This document shows positions 26,941-35,729 of a stretch of 64,000 nucleotides of DNA, piece by piece (position 1 is the stretch's first letter; the number at the start of each line of letters is the position of its first letter). The DNA comes from Pelotomaculum schinkii. Lineage in GTDB: Bacteria > Bacillota > Desulfotomaculia > Desulfotomaculales > Pelotomaculaceae. Made by a program: the position numbers and the translations under genes. The notes beneath the pieces are model-generated. The model did no database searches. It worked only from the letters and a program-made list of their open reading frames with translations, and was not told the origin of the DNA. The stretch spans positions 496,001 through 560,000 of the forward strand of contig NZ_QFGA01000003.1 in the NCBI RefSeq assembly GCF_004369205.1, given 5' to 3'.

Positions 26941-27387
26941 ATGATGAGTGATTTAGCCGATCTTTTGAGGAGAAAGAAACAATTGAAAGAGGAGTCGGAG
27001 AAAAAAGTCACTAAAATTAATAAACAATGGTGCATGAGGATAAAATTATTTTATAGGCATCTTGAGGATTGGCTATCGGATTTAATTGAAGAAAAACTGT
27101 TATTTACATTGTACGAGGATATGACTATTTATAAACAGAGCCTGGGCGCTTACTATGCAAAAAAATTCATATTGATAGCGGGAGATAAAAGAATCGAGTT
27201 TATACCAAATATAAGGTCTGCTGTTGGGACAACTGGAAACATACAATTGAAAACAAAAAAAGGGAAAATAACATTTGTGAGTGACAGGGACGGTATTTGG
27301 AAACAAGTTATTTCCCTGTCACCATTTGAAGCTAAAATCCTTACTAAAGATTATCTTAGAAATTTATTGAAAAGTTTATTAATTTAA
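26941..27387 (+). CDS. Hypothetical protein
   Basis: 148 residues, Lys- and Leu-rich, high AT content compared with neighbours. N-terminal 35 residues are a charged, coiled-coil-like helix (LLRRKKQLKEESEKKVTKINKQW). The middle is predicted mixed alpha/beta (IRSAVGTTGNIQLKTKKGKI). No membrane segment, signal peptide or known motif. A GTGGGGA site precedes the ATG. I do not recognise it. First gene of an AT-rich stretch to about 29.3 kb and downstream of the structured RNA. Confidence 0.65.
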   Translation: MMSDLADLLRRKKQLKEESEKKVTKINKQWCMRIKLFYRHLEDWLSDLIEEKLLFTLYEDMTIYKQSLGAYYAKKFILIAGDKRIEFIPNIRSAVGTTGNIQLKTKKGKITFVSDRDGIWKQVISLSPFEAKILTKDYLRNLLKSLLI

Positions 27388-27454
27388 TATATTTAATGTT
27401 TAATCATTCAAATGGTCATTCACATAAATTGATAATATCAAATAACAAATTAGG

Positions 27455-28177
27455 GTGGTAATAATTCATGAAACTAAATTGATAAATAAACAGGGACTTT
27501 CCGAGGAGCAATTCTTATTAACCTACGATGCAAGTAAATATGAGAGACTATCAGTAACAGTAGATATACTTATTTTTACTTTAACTGGGGAAGAAAAGAA
27601 TTACGAGATGTTTCCAGGGAAAGTTTTGAAACTGCTTCTGATTAAAAGGGGTGGCCATCCATATATGGGTAAATGGGCTATACCAGGGGGTTTTGTAAAA
27701 ATAGATGAAAGCTTGGATGAAGCAGCACTAAGGGAACTCAAAGAGGAAACTAATATTGATGACATATATATGGAGCAACTTTATACATGGGGAGATGTAT
27801 CCAGAGATCCACGCACAAGAGTGATAAGTGCTTCCTACATGTCACTTGTTGACAGCTCAACACTTAATATAAAAGCTGGTGATGATGCCGATGATGCTAA
27901 ATGGTTTGCTATTTCATGTGAATTGTATCAGGAGCAAAGGACTTTAACTAAAAGAGGATATATTCTACAGAAACTTTTTAAGTTGAGCTTGTCAAATGAA
28001 GGAGATAACCTTTCTGCCATTGTAAAGACCGTAAAAATAGTTGAAGGTAACGCAACCAAAACAGAAAGAACAGTTGTTGAATCAAATGGAATAGCGTTTG
28101 ACCATGCAAAAATAATTGAGTATGCACTTGAAAGGCTAAGAAACAAAATTGATACACAGATGTTGCATTTAACCTAA
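27455..28177 (+). CDS. Nudix hydrolase
   Basis: 240 residues. Complete Nudix box [24 protein letters not shown] near residues 75-98 (pattern G-x5-E-x7-REUxEExGU). N-terminal half is the ADP-ribose-pyrophosphatase-like Nudix fold; the C-terminal 80 residues could be a winged-helix domain as in NrtR-type regulators, but I cannot confirm that. The start is uncertain: GTG at 27455 is the first in-frame choice and has no clear ribosome-binding site. Part of the AT-rich accessory stretch. Confidence 0.85.
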   Translation: MVIIHETKLINKQGLSEEQFLLTYDASKYERLSVTVDILIFTLTGEEKNYEMFPGKVLKLLLIKRGGHPYMGKWAIPGGFVKIDESLDEAALRELKEETNIDDIYMEQLYTWGDVSRDPRTRVISASYMSLVDSSTLNIKAGDDADDAKWFAISCELYQEQRTLTKRGYILQKLFKLSLSNEGDNLSAIVKTVKIVEGNATKTERTVVESNGIAFDHAKIIEYALERLRNKIDTQMLHLT

Positions 28178-28350
28178 TGCCAGAGATATTTACTTTGCCT
28201 GAACTTCAACAAGCCAGAGCCCCATTGCATAGCAGTTGATGTGGCTCCACCAACCCGGGTCCGTATTCCTGTGTCGGGAAGTCTTTGACAAACCGCGCGC
28301 TGTCAAAAGGGATCTCGAGTTAATGCTGACGATTGGGAGGGATTTTAGCT

Positions 28351-28560
28351 TTGGGTATATCAAAAAAGAAACATCTTACTCTCCAAGAAGTCTGCGATAT
28401 GCTGGAAGTTAGAGAAGCCCTAAAGTGGGAGAAGATTACTGAGGAAGTTAAAATCGTGATGATGACAAGCATGGACAAAGACCTTATGGAGGCTGCTAGA
28501 GCAATAGTAGATAAGGTAAAGCAGTACACTGAGCTAAAGTTTGAGCGAGGCTTGCTTTGA
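28351..28560 (+). CDS. Small hypothetical protein, possible HTH
   Basis: About 69 residues from TTG at 28351 (GGGAGGG lies 9 nt upstream). N-terminal HLTLQEVCDMLEVREAL has the spacing of a short helix-turn-helix, followed by a helical charged C-terminus. No family recognised. The preceding stretch 28178-28350 contains no convincing gene. Confidence 0.45.
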   Translation: MGISKKKHLTLQEVCDMLEVREALKWEKITEEVKIVMMTSMDKDLMEAARAIVDKVKQYTELKFERGLL

Positions 28561-28653
28561 CCATAATATCAAGGCATTATGTATTATGGAAGTTAGTACT
28601 TAGGGGTTGTAGAATCTATAGGCAGAATTTAACATGCGGAAAGGGAAAATGTT

Positions 28654-29277
28654 ATGGTACCATTTACTCCGCCACAGTATAAAAAAGATGTATTTACTTG
28701 CCCTCATTGTAATTCATATGCACAGCAATCTTGGCATCCGACAAGATATGATGTTTCAAATTATAATATTGCTTACCTTATGATATGTTTCTGCAGCAAT
28801 TGCCAAAAGTATTCTTTATGGCATTATGAAAAAATGATATATCCCGATAATGGTGGCATTATGCCACCCAACCCTGATTTGGGTGAAGAGATAATATCGG
28901 ATTATATCGAAGCAAGTTCAATCTTTAATAAATCCCCACGTGGAGCTTTTGCGTTAATACGTTTGTGCGTTCAAAAACTAACAAAACTACTTGGTGAACC
29001 TGGAAAAAATATGAATGATGATATCGCTAGTCTTGTAAAAAAAGGATTACCTCTTCAAATCCAACAGGCCCTGGATATTATTCGTGTTATTGGGAACGCG
29101 GATGTATATCCTGGGGCAATAGATTCAAATGATAATCCTGATATGGTTTTAAGCCTTTTTGAATTAATCAACATAGTTGCAGATGTTATGATAACTCAAC
29201 CTAAAAAAATTAAAGAGCTATATGATAGGTTGCCGCAAACAAAGAAAGAAGAAATAATAAAAAGGGATTCACCTTGA
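28654..29277 (+). CDS. DUF4145 domain protein
   Basis: 207 residues. N-terminal zinc-binding pairs CPHC near residue 15 and CSNC near 49, then the helical DUF4145 core (SPRGAFALIRLCVQKLTKLLGEPG). Function unknown; the domain is often found with restriction or other defence genes, but none is seen here. AT-rich. A GGAAAGGG-like site is upstream. The following 29278-29708 gap holds only an inverted repeat at 29571-29606 and the promoter region of the next gene. Confidence 0.8.
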   Translation: MVPFTPPQYKKDVFTCPHCNSYAQQSWHPTRYDVSNYNIAYLMICFCSNCQKYSLWHYEKMIYPDNGGIMPPNPDLGEEIISDYIEASSIFNKSPRGAFALIRLCVQKLTKLLGEPGKNMNDDIASLVKKGLPLQIQQALDIIRVIGNADVYPGAIDSNDNPDMVLSLFELINIVADVMITQPKKIKELYDRLPQTKKEEIIKRDSP

Positions 29278-29570
29278 TTTGTTTCTTTACTTAACTTGAT
29301 CATAGGTATTAATACTGAGAAAACGAACCCTGAAAACTTGAAGAATAAGAGAAAAATCCAATTTAGAGTAAAATGAAAAATGCTTATTTTTCGATAGCTC
29401 CTCCCGGAATCCTAATGGACAGCGCTTTATTCCACGAACTGGCTGAGTTGGCCCCGTGTGATATTGTGGTGCGGGCGATCTTAAAGGAAATGGCCATAAC
29501 TGGCTTAATGAAAAATTATATTTTTTGTGATAACATAATAATATAGATAATATAGTTTTATGGTGTCTAA

Positions 29571-29606
29571 AAATAGCCTCTTTTGTAGACTCAAAAAGGG
29601 CTATTT
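29571..29606. terminator. Inverted repeat upstream of the sigma-54 activator gene
   Basis: AAATAGCCTCTTTTG and CAAAAAGGGCTATTT pair with two mismatches around a 6-nt loop. A short T-run follows on the minus strand. It may insulate the activator gene from the upstream accessory stretch. Confidence 0.4.
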
Positions 29607-29708
29607 CTAGTAATATCAATGTGAAATTTTTAACTTTTTAGTATACTTGAGAATATTTACAATTTAAGCAATCTGTTAACAAAATCCCGTCTTAAGGAGA
29701 GGGTCTTA

Positions 29709-31448
29709 ATGCCGGGTTCAACTTCCAAAATAGAAAACGCCAATCTTATGTTAGCTGCTTTGGATGCGAGCTTTTGCGGTATTATTGTGGTTGATGTTGA
29801 TGGTCAAATTGTTTCTGTTAATGAGGCTGCTAAACGTATTTTCGGACAGAAGGAAAAAGATTTGCTGGGTTGTCACATTGAAAATGTATCTCGGGGTATG
29901 TATTTGACAAAGGTTTTAAAAACAGGTGTATGTGTAACTGGACAACGGATGTATATTGGTGAACGCTGTTATATATCAAATCATCTACCCATTACATATA
30001 ACGGTGCAATTGAAGGAGCGGTCGCTGTATTACAGGACATAACAGAGTTGCAGGAGACAACAAAAGAGTTGCAATCCACGCGCCAGGTTATGAAACTACT
30101 TGAGACGGTTCTGGATAGCGACTATGAATGCATTGTGGGAGTTGACACAGAGGCAAAAATTACTATGTTAAACCAGGCTTATTGTAAATTCTTGGGTGTA
30201 AAGCAAGAAGAAGCATTGGGACGAAATGTTCAGGATGTAATCGAAAATACCCGACTGCATATTGTTCTGCAGACAGGCCATCCGGAAATAGGGCAAATAC
30301 AGCGAATCAACGGCCATAATGCAGTATGTTCCCGTATACCGATCAAAATTGACGGGAAACTAGTGGCTGCGATTGGCAAAGTGATGTTCCAGGATGTTTC
30401 CGAACTGCGTTCACTAATAAAAAAAGTGGGGCAGTTGCAATCTGAATTGGAATATTATAAGGAAGAAATAAAATCTTATCATGAAACCAGTTACAGCCTG
30501 CAAGATATTGCAGGGAATAGTTGCTCAATGAGAGATCTGAAGAAACTGACCCTGAGGGTAGCAAAAAATAATTCTACAGTGCTAATCCGTGGCGAAAGCG
30601 GCACAGGGAAAGAACTTATTGCCCATGCCCTGCACAGCTCAAGTCCCAGGTCTTGCGGCCCTTTTGTTAAGGTTAACTGTGCCGCTATGCCGGAAGAGCT
30701 TTTAGAATCGGAGTTGTTTGGCTATCAAGACGGAGCTTTTACCGGCGCCCGGAAAGGTGGAAAGCTCGGCAAATTTGAACTTGCAAATAAGGGGACCATC
30801 TTCTTGGACGAGATAGGTGATATGCCTATGAACATGCAGGTAAAACTTTTGCGGGTTTTGCAGGAAAAAGAAGTTGAAAGGCTGGGGGGAAACCGGACTA
30901 TCAAGATAGATGTGCGGATAGTGGCTGCCACTAACCGCAATTTAGAGAAAATGGTTCAGGAACACCTGTTTCGAGAGGACTTATTTTACAGGTTAAATGT
31001 TGTAAGTTTGAATATTCCGCCGCTGCGGGAACGACCGGAGGATATTCCCCTCCTGGCGGATGCAGTAATGAAAAAACTTATCAGGCGGCTTAACTGTTGC
31101 CGGAAAGCACTTGATGTATCAGCTATAGACTGTCTCACCACTTACCACTGGCCAGGCAACGTAAGGGAATTGGAAAACGTTTTAGAGCGGATTCTTAATA
31201 TCGTTGAGGATGAGATCATCACCGAAGATCATGTTGCACCTTATCTACCTAAACACGATATGGTAAGAGTATCTAAAGATGTGCGCCCTCTGAAAGAAGT
31301 TGTGGAGCAATTGGAAAAGGATATGATCTTAAAAGCACTGGAAAAAACAAAGGGTAATTGTATAACGGCCTCCAATTTGCTACAAGTAAGCAAATCAACA
31401 TTTTACGAAAAAATGAGTAGGTATGGTATTTATAAAAAGTTCAATTAA
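29709..31448 (+). CDS. Sigma-54-dependent activator, PAS-PAS-AAA+-Fis
   Basis: 579 residues. Two PAS domains (about residues 10-115 and 130-235) replace a phosphoreceiver and probably sense a small ligand or redox state. AAA+ domain: Walker A GESGTGKE at residue 295, the sigma-54-contacting GAFTGA loop at residue 342, Walker [13 protein letters not shown] near 363. C-terminal Fis-type helix-turn-helix ([21 protein letters not shown]). RBS AAGGAG. This is the only such activator in the window and the natural candidate to act at the sigma-54 promoters at 5639 and 15551 and the related palindrome at 18176. A terminator follows at 31474. Confidence 0.95.
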   Translation: MPGSTSKIENANLMLAALDASFCGIIVVDVDGQIVSVNEAAKRIFGQKEKDLLGCHIENVSRGMYLTKVLKTGVCVTGQRMYIGERCYISNHLPITYNGAIEGAVAVLQDITELQETTKELQSTRQVMKLLETVLDSDYECIVGVDTEAKITMLNQAYCKFLGVKQEEALGRNVQDVIENTRLHIVLQTGHPEIGQIQRINGHNAVCSRIPIKIDGKLVAAIGKVMFQDVSELRSLIKKVGQLQSELEYYKEEIKSYHETSYSLQDIAGNSCSMRDLKKLTLRVAKNNSTVLIRGESGTGKELIAHALHSSSPRSCGPFVKVNCAAMPEELLESELFGYQDGAFTGARKGGKLGKFELANKGTIFLDEIGDMPMNMQVKLLRVLQEKEVERLGGNRTIKIDVRIVAATNRNLEKMVQEHLFREDLFYRLNVVSLNIPPLRERPEDIPLLADAVMKKLIRRLNCCRKALDVSAIDCLTTYHWPGNVRELENVLERILNIVEDEIITEDHVAPYLPKHDMVRVSKDVRPLKEVVEQLEKDMILKALEKTKGNCITASNLLQVSKSTFYEKMSRYGIYKKFN

Positions 31449-31473
31449 ATGATTATAAACACCCGGCTCAAGC

Positions 31474-31497
31474 TCCTCACCACTGAGGAGTATTTTC
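31474..31497 (+). terminator. Terminator after the sigma-54 activator gene
   Basis: CTCCTCA-CCAC-TGAGGAG stem-loop followed by TATTTT. Confidence 0.65.
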
Positions 31498-31708
31498 TAA
31501 TGGGCTTCTATCCACCTTCCTCTAGCCATATGTGCAGCCAGATTATCTAAACAAGATAGCTCAATGATTTTCCTCCCTGGAAGACCTGGAGGTTATCCTG
31601 GCTGTAGCTATGAATATCATGAACAACAGTGGCGATTGCTGTTTACAAGAGCTTTCAAAGTTGATATTATGATGATATCAAATTGATATTAATAAAGGAG
31701 GTTGGCAG

Positions 31709-32551
31709 ATGGTTGAACACAAGGCTTGGAAGTTAAACGGGTTTCTGGGGGTTTTACTTGTCCTGTTACTAATTGGCGCAGCCGCTTATCTTTTTGACAG
31801 CTATAATATTGTTGCAGAGATTGCCCTCATTCTTCTTTCTTTATTGGTATTGAGCGGAATTAACGTCGTTCACCCCAATGAAGCCAAAGCTGTAACATTC
31901 TTTGGCCGTTATGTAGGCAGCGTTCGTGAAAGCGGGATATGGTTGACTTATCCAATTACTGCCCGTACCAAGATCTCATTGCGGGTTCGAAATTTTAACA
32001 GTAAAATACTGAAGGTAAATGATGTGGAAGGTAACCCTGTTGAAATTGCTGCCGTAGTTGTCTTTAAAGTGATAGATTCCGCTAAAGCAATTTTTAACGT
32101 TGACGATTATGAACAGTTTGTTGAGATTCAGAGCGAGGCTGCCCTGCGACATGTTGCTGCCAAATATCCATATGATTCCTTTGATCAAGAGGGGTACTCA
32201 TTACGTGGCAATGCTGAGGAAGTAGCTGGCGAACTGGCCAGGGAACTGCAGGAAAGGCTTAAGGATGCCGGTGTTAAGGTAATTGAAGCCCGTTTAACCC
32301 ACCTGGCATACTCTACTGAGATTGCCAGCGCGATGCTGCAGCGCCAGCAGGCATCAGCAATTCTAGCTGCCCGCCAGATTATCGTAGAAGGGGCTGTTGG
32401 GATGGCTCAAATGGCTATTGCCCAACTGCAACAAGATAATATTATTGAGCTGGATGAGGAACGGAAAGTAATGATGATTAACAACCTTCTCGTTGCAATA
32501 GTCTCAGACCGGTCTTCTCAGCCGGTCATCAATGTAGGGAGTCTCTACTAG
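31709..32551 (+). CDS. SPFH/Band-7 (stomatin-like) membrane protein
   Basis: 280 residues. Two N-terminal hydrophobic segments (residues about 10-27 and 33-50), then the SPFH domain (VVHPNEAKAVTFFGRYVGSVRE, later VIEARLTHLAYSTEIASAML with the conserved helix QRQQASAILAARQ). Likely membrane-bound with the SPFH domain in the cytosol, forming oligomeric membrane microdomain scaffolds. RBS AAAGGAGG. Paired with a small ribbon-helix-helix gene 18 nt downstream, an arrangement that recurs for this SPFH subgroup. Confidence 0.9.
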   Translation: MVEHKAWKLNGFLGVLLVLLLIGAAAYLFDSYNIVAEIALILLSLLVLSGINVVHPNEAKAVTFFGRYVGSVRESGIWLTYPITARTKISLRVRNFNSKILKVNDVEGNPVEIAAVVVFKVIDSAKAIFNVDDYEQFVEIQSEAALRHVAAKYPYDSFDQEGYSLRGNAEEVAGELARELQERLKDAGVKVIEARLTHLAYSTEIASAMLQRQQASAILAARQIIVEGAVGMAQMAIAQLQQDNIIELDEERKVMMINNLLVAIVSDRSSQPVINVGSLY

Positions 32552-32569
32552 AACCCAGGAAGGATAATC

Positions 32570-32761
32570 ATGGCTGCAAAGAAAAAATTTCCTCTGCGCA
32601 TAGACTCAATACTTTACGATGTGTTGGAACGATGGGCTGCTGACGAGTTTCGAAGTGTTAATTCCCAGATCGAATTTCTCCTGCGTCAAGCAGCTTTCCG
32701 GGCCGGGCGTGTACCAGCCGCCCGGGACGCGCAGGAAGATCAGAAACAAAACAGTGACTAA
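32570..32761 (+). CDS. Arc-type ribbon-helix-helix protein
   Basis: 63 residues. FPLRIDSILYDVLERWAADEFRSVNSQIEFLLRQA is a complete Arc/MetJ-like ribbon-helix-helix unit: beta strand, two helices and the SVNSQIE turn. Probably binds DNA as a dimer and may regulate the SPFH gene that precedes it; an antitoxin-like role has no partner toxin here. RBS GGAAGGA. Confidence 0.8.
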   Translation: MAAKKKFPLRIDSILYDVLERWAADEFRSVNSQIEFLLRQAAFRAGRVPAARDAQEDQKQNSD

Positions 32762-32816
32762 AGATTCTGTGATTTTCAATAAACTGATGCAAGTAAAAAT
32801 CATGAATGTAACTGGA

Positions 32817-32843
32817 AAAGCGTGATCTTTTGGATCACGCTTT
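32817..32843. terminator. Bidirectional terminator between convergent genes
   Basis: AAAGCGTGATC and GATCACGCTTT are perfectly complementary with a 5-nt loop and lie between the RHH gene (plus) and the NifX-type gene (minus). Confidence 0.85.
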
Positions 32844-32860
32844 CGCTCTGCTCAATCGCT

Positions 32861-33205
32861 TTAATGATGCCCGCCGCAGTTGCACTGGCCCCCTCCGGTA
32901 ACCAGTTGGCCGCTGAGAAAGTCTGCGGCTACTCTTTCTACTTCACCGGATGCGCCGGAGATCACCTGCAGGCCTGTCCGTTGAAGCGCCTCAGCCATCG
33001 GCCGGCCGATGCCCCCGGTGATGATTACTTCTACCCCTTCGGTTTTAAGCATACTAGCCAGTCCTCCATGATTGTGCAGGACCTCGTTGGTCAGTATTTT
33101 TTTGCCGGTAATCTTTCCGTTCTCTGTTTCAACTACGACAAATTCCCGGCTGGAGCCAAAGTGTGCGTTTACCTGTCCATTCAGGTAAGGCATGGCGATT
33201 TTCAT
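32861..33205 (-). CDS. NifX/NifB-type cofactor-binding family protein with Cys/His tail
   Basis: 114 residues. Family start MKIAMPYLNGQVNAHFGSSREF with the HFG motif, core IITGGIGRPMAEAL, and a metal-binding tail GGGQCNCGGHH. Stand-alone members of this family occur with Mrp/MinD ATPases in anaerobes and are thought to bind Fe-S or Fe-Mo-like clusters. RBS GGAGGAA. Transcribed from the promoter at 33312-33341, one of three related promoters in the window. Confidence 0.9.
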   Translation of the reverse strand: MKIAMPYLNGQVNAHFGSSREFVVVETENGKITGKKILTNEVLHNHGGLASMLKTEGVEVIITGGIGRPMAEALQRTGLQVISGASGEVERVAADFLSGQLVTGGGQCNCGGHH

Positions 33206-33305
33206 TTTTATAATTTCCTCCTTTGTCCTGCTTTTTTTAATTGTACTAATTAAATTGTTCCCCGGTATTAGAAGTATTAAGCCATGTTATTATGGACGTG
33301 GTTTA

Positions 33306-33341
33306 ATGATAATCATACCGGCTATAACGAACACATGTCAA
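33306..33341 (-). promoter_or_regulatory. NifX-type promoter and dyad operator, copy C
   Basis: Minus strand: TTGACA (33336-33341), 18-bp spacer, TATGAT (33312-33317). Dyad ATGATAATCAT at 33306-33316 overlaps the -10. It belongs to the same family as the promoters at 42065 and 42900; the dyad positions change in a compensating manner (ATGAT/ATCAT here, ATAAT/ATTAT there). Confidence 0.8.
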
Positions 33342-33490
33342 CAATAAATATGACGATATAAAATCCGGACCAGCTATTTTTGCGTATTTTACTTGCTGTA
33401 GCTCTTGACAGGATTATCGATGATAAATATAATTATTTTCTGTACGAAATATTAAGATGTGAAAATAATTGAGCAATGGAGGATATGGTA

Positions 33491-33928
33491 ATGGAAACCG
33501 TAAGTAAAAAGGTCGAGGTAGCAAGACTTTTTTTTGAAGTGAATAAAACTATAAAGCACAGTATGCGCAGGAGGCTTGAAGATATTGGAATAACACTGCC
33601 GCAAAGTTTAGTTATTGGCGCATTGATAAAATTTGGTGAAATGAAGATTACTGAATTAAGCAGAAAGATTAATTTATCCAATAGCACTATATCCGGCATA
33701 ATTGATAGACTGGAAAAACAACAGTTGGTTATAAGGACGAGAAGCGAAGAGGATAGAAGGATTGTCTATGTAAAAGTAACCCCGAAGTTTGGAGAAATCC
33801 ACAATGGGTTTCATAAAATAATTGAAAAAAACTTTGAAGACTTGCTTAGCGCAGGAACACCTGAAGAAATTGCAAAAATAATAGAAGGATTGGATGTCCT
33901 AAAAAAGATTTTAAACGATAAGCATTAA
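33491..33928 (+). CDS. MarR-family transcriptional regulator
   Basis: About 145 residues with the MarR winged-helix: KMTELSRKI-like helix (GEMKITELSRKINLSNSTISGIIDRLEKQQLV) followed by the wing RTRSEEDRRIVYVKVT. The start at 33491 is chosen because GGAGG lies 8 nt upstream. It precedes the two ABC exporter genes in the same direction with about 70 nt between, so it most likely regulates them in response to a toxic compound. It is divergent from the NifX-type gene and its promoter. Confidence 0.92.
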   Translation: METVSKKVEVARLFFEVNKTIKHSMRRRLEDIGITLPQSLVIGALIKFGEMKITELSRKINLSNSTISGIIDRLEKQQLVIRTRSEEDRRIVYVKVTPKFGEIHNGFHKIIEKNFEDLLSAGTPEEIAKIIEGLDVLKKILNDKH

Positions 33929-34001
33929 TAATTGCACAAACAATCTTAATTTCAATAAAGAGTTGGATAACTAACCTATTGGCATTGGAGGCGGCGTTTT
34001 A

Positions 34002-35729
34002 ATGCTAAAATTATATAGGTATTTAAACCCATTTACTGCCATGGTTGTAGGTGTGTTGGTTTTTGTGTTTTTACAAACGCTGGGAGATCTTTATCTTCCA
34101 GCTTTGATGTCGGACATAATTAATGATGGAGTCATGCAGGGTGATACGGACAAGATTATGCAACTTGGCGGACTGATGCTTCTTGTCGCTGGAGGGGGAG
34201 CTATTTGCGCGATTTTTGCAAGCTTCTTGTCATCAAAAACTGCCGTGGGTTTGGGAACAATTCTGCGAAGCAAGGTATTCAGCCGGGTTGAGAGCTACTC
34301 GTTAAATGAATTTGATAAAATGGGCGCCGCTACTCTTATTACAAGGACCACGAACGATATCAACCAGATCCAGATGGTTACCGTGATGATCATGCGTATG
34401 ATGATCAGTGCCCCGATGATGGCCATTGGTGGTATTATCATGGCCCTACGGCAAGATAAGACCCTTACTTTGGTGCTTGCAGTTGCCATACCTGTTCTTG
34501 CCTGTGTGATTGTTTTGATTTCATCGCGGATGATACCGCTGTTCAGGTTGGTTCAGGTAAAGATTGATAAAATCAATCTTGTTCTACGTGAAAAGCTTAC
34601 CGGCATTCGTGTAATTCGTGCTTTTAATACCGTAGCGCGTGAAATGAGACGTTTTGATGAAGCCAATGCTGATCTTACAAACAACTATATCAAAGTAAAT
34701 AGGATCATGGCTTTCATGATGCCTGCCATTATGCTGGTCATGAACCTCACCTCGCTGTCTGTCCTTTGGTTTGGAGGCATACGCATAAGTAACGGCAGTA
34801 TGGATCTGGGCGCGCTTGCCGCGTTTACTCAATATGCCATGCAGATTATGTTTTCCATGGTTATGCTGGCCATGATGTTCATTATGGTTCCACGGGCTCA
34901 GGCTGCCGCAGTCAGAATTAATATAGTCCTTGAAACGGTGCCTGAAATAACAGATGCCGAAGAAACAAAAGATTCTTTTACCGCAAAAGGTTATGTGGAA
35001 TTTAAGGATGTAACCTTCAGCTATCATGGCGCGGAAAAACCGGCTTTGCGAAACATTTCCTTTTTAGCGCGACCCGGTGAAGTGACCGCCATTATAGGAA
35101 GCACGGGTTCGGGTAAATCAACCCTGATCAACCTGATTCCACGGTTCTATGACGTGGATAGCGGAAGAATTCTTATAGACGGTGTGGATGTAAGAGAGAT
35201 GTCCCAGGAAATCCTCCGTTCAAAAATCGGTTTTGTACCGCAACAGGCAGTATTGTTTTCGGGGTCAATCACTGACAACATAAAATTCGGTAATGCCAAG
35301 GCAACAGACGAAGAAGTAAAGCATGCCGCTGAAGTTGCTCAAGCAGCTGAGTTTATCTCAAATATGGATGGCGGCTTTAACCATGTCATTGCTCAAGGCG
35401 GGACCAACGTGTCGGGAGGCCAGAAACAGCGGCTTGCCATCGCCCGGGCGCTGGTAAGAAAACCTGAGGTTTACATTTTGGACGACAGCTTCTCAGCTCT
35501 GGACTTTAAGACAGACGCGCGCTTGCGCGCGGCCTTAAAAAAAGAAACTACTGAAGCGACGGTAATTATTGTAGCCCAGAGGGTAGGTACCGTTATGGAT
35601 GCCGACAGGATTATCGTCCTTGATGAAGGGCGGATTGCAGGAATGGGAACCCATAGTGAGCTGTTAGGTACCTGCGGGGTATACCGGGAAATTGTGTCGT
35701 CGCAGTTGTCGGAGGAGGAAATTGCATGA
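34002..35729 (+). CDS. ABC exporter half-transporter, degenerate catalytic site subunit
   Basis: 575 residues: six-helix type-I exporter membrane domain (about 1-310) and an ATPase domain. Walker A GSTGSGKSTLI near residue 365, signature VSGGQKQRL near 471, and Walker B VYILDDSFSALD near 490, where Asp replaces the catalytic Glu. Paired with the next gene it forms a heterodimeric exporter of the BmrCD/LmrCD kind with one degenerate ATP site. RBS GGAGGCGG. Overlaps the next gene by 4 nt (ATGA). Confidence 0.93.
   Translation: MLKLYRYLNPFTAMVVGVLVFVFLQTLGDLYLPALMSDIINDGVMQGDTDKIMQLGGLMLLVAGGGAICAIFASFLSSKTAVGLGTILRSKVFSRVESYSLNEFDKMGAATLITRTTNDINQIQMVTVMIMRMMISAPMMAIGGIIMALRQDKTLTLVLAVAIPVLACVIVLISSRMIPLFRLVQVKIDKINLVLREKLTGIRVIRAFNTVAREMRRFDEANADLTNNYIKVNRIMAFMMPAIMLVMNLTSLSVLWFGGIRISNGSMDLGALAAFTQYAMQIMFSMVMLAMMFIMVPRAQAAAVRINIVLETVPEITDAEETKDSFTAKGYVEFKDVTFSYHGAEKPALRNISFLARPGEVTAIIGSTGSGKSTLINLIPRFYDVDSGRILIDGVDVREMSQEILRSKIGFVPQQAVLFSGSITDNIKFGNAKATDEEVKHAAEVAQAAEFISNMDGGFNHVIAQGGTNVSGGQKQRLAIARALVRKPEVYILDDSFSALDFKTDARLRAALKKETTEATVIIVAQRVGTVMDADRIIVLDEGRIAGMGTHSELLGTCGVYREIVSSQLSEEEIA

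Noticed and set aside
28178-28350. Short coding-like stretch (NKPEPHCIAVDVAPPTRVRIP)
   Set aside because: No start codon or RBS and no recognisable family; too short to call.
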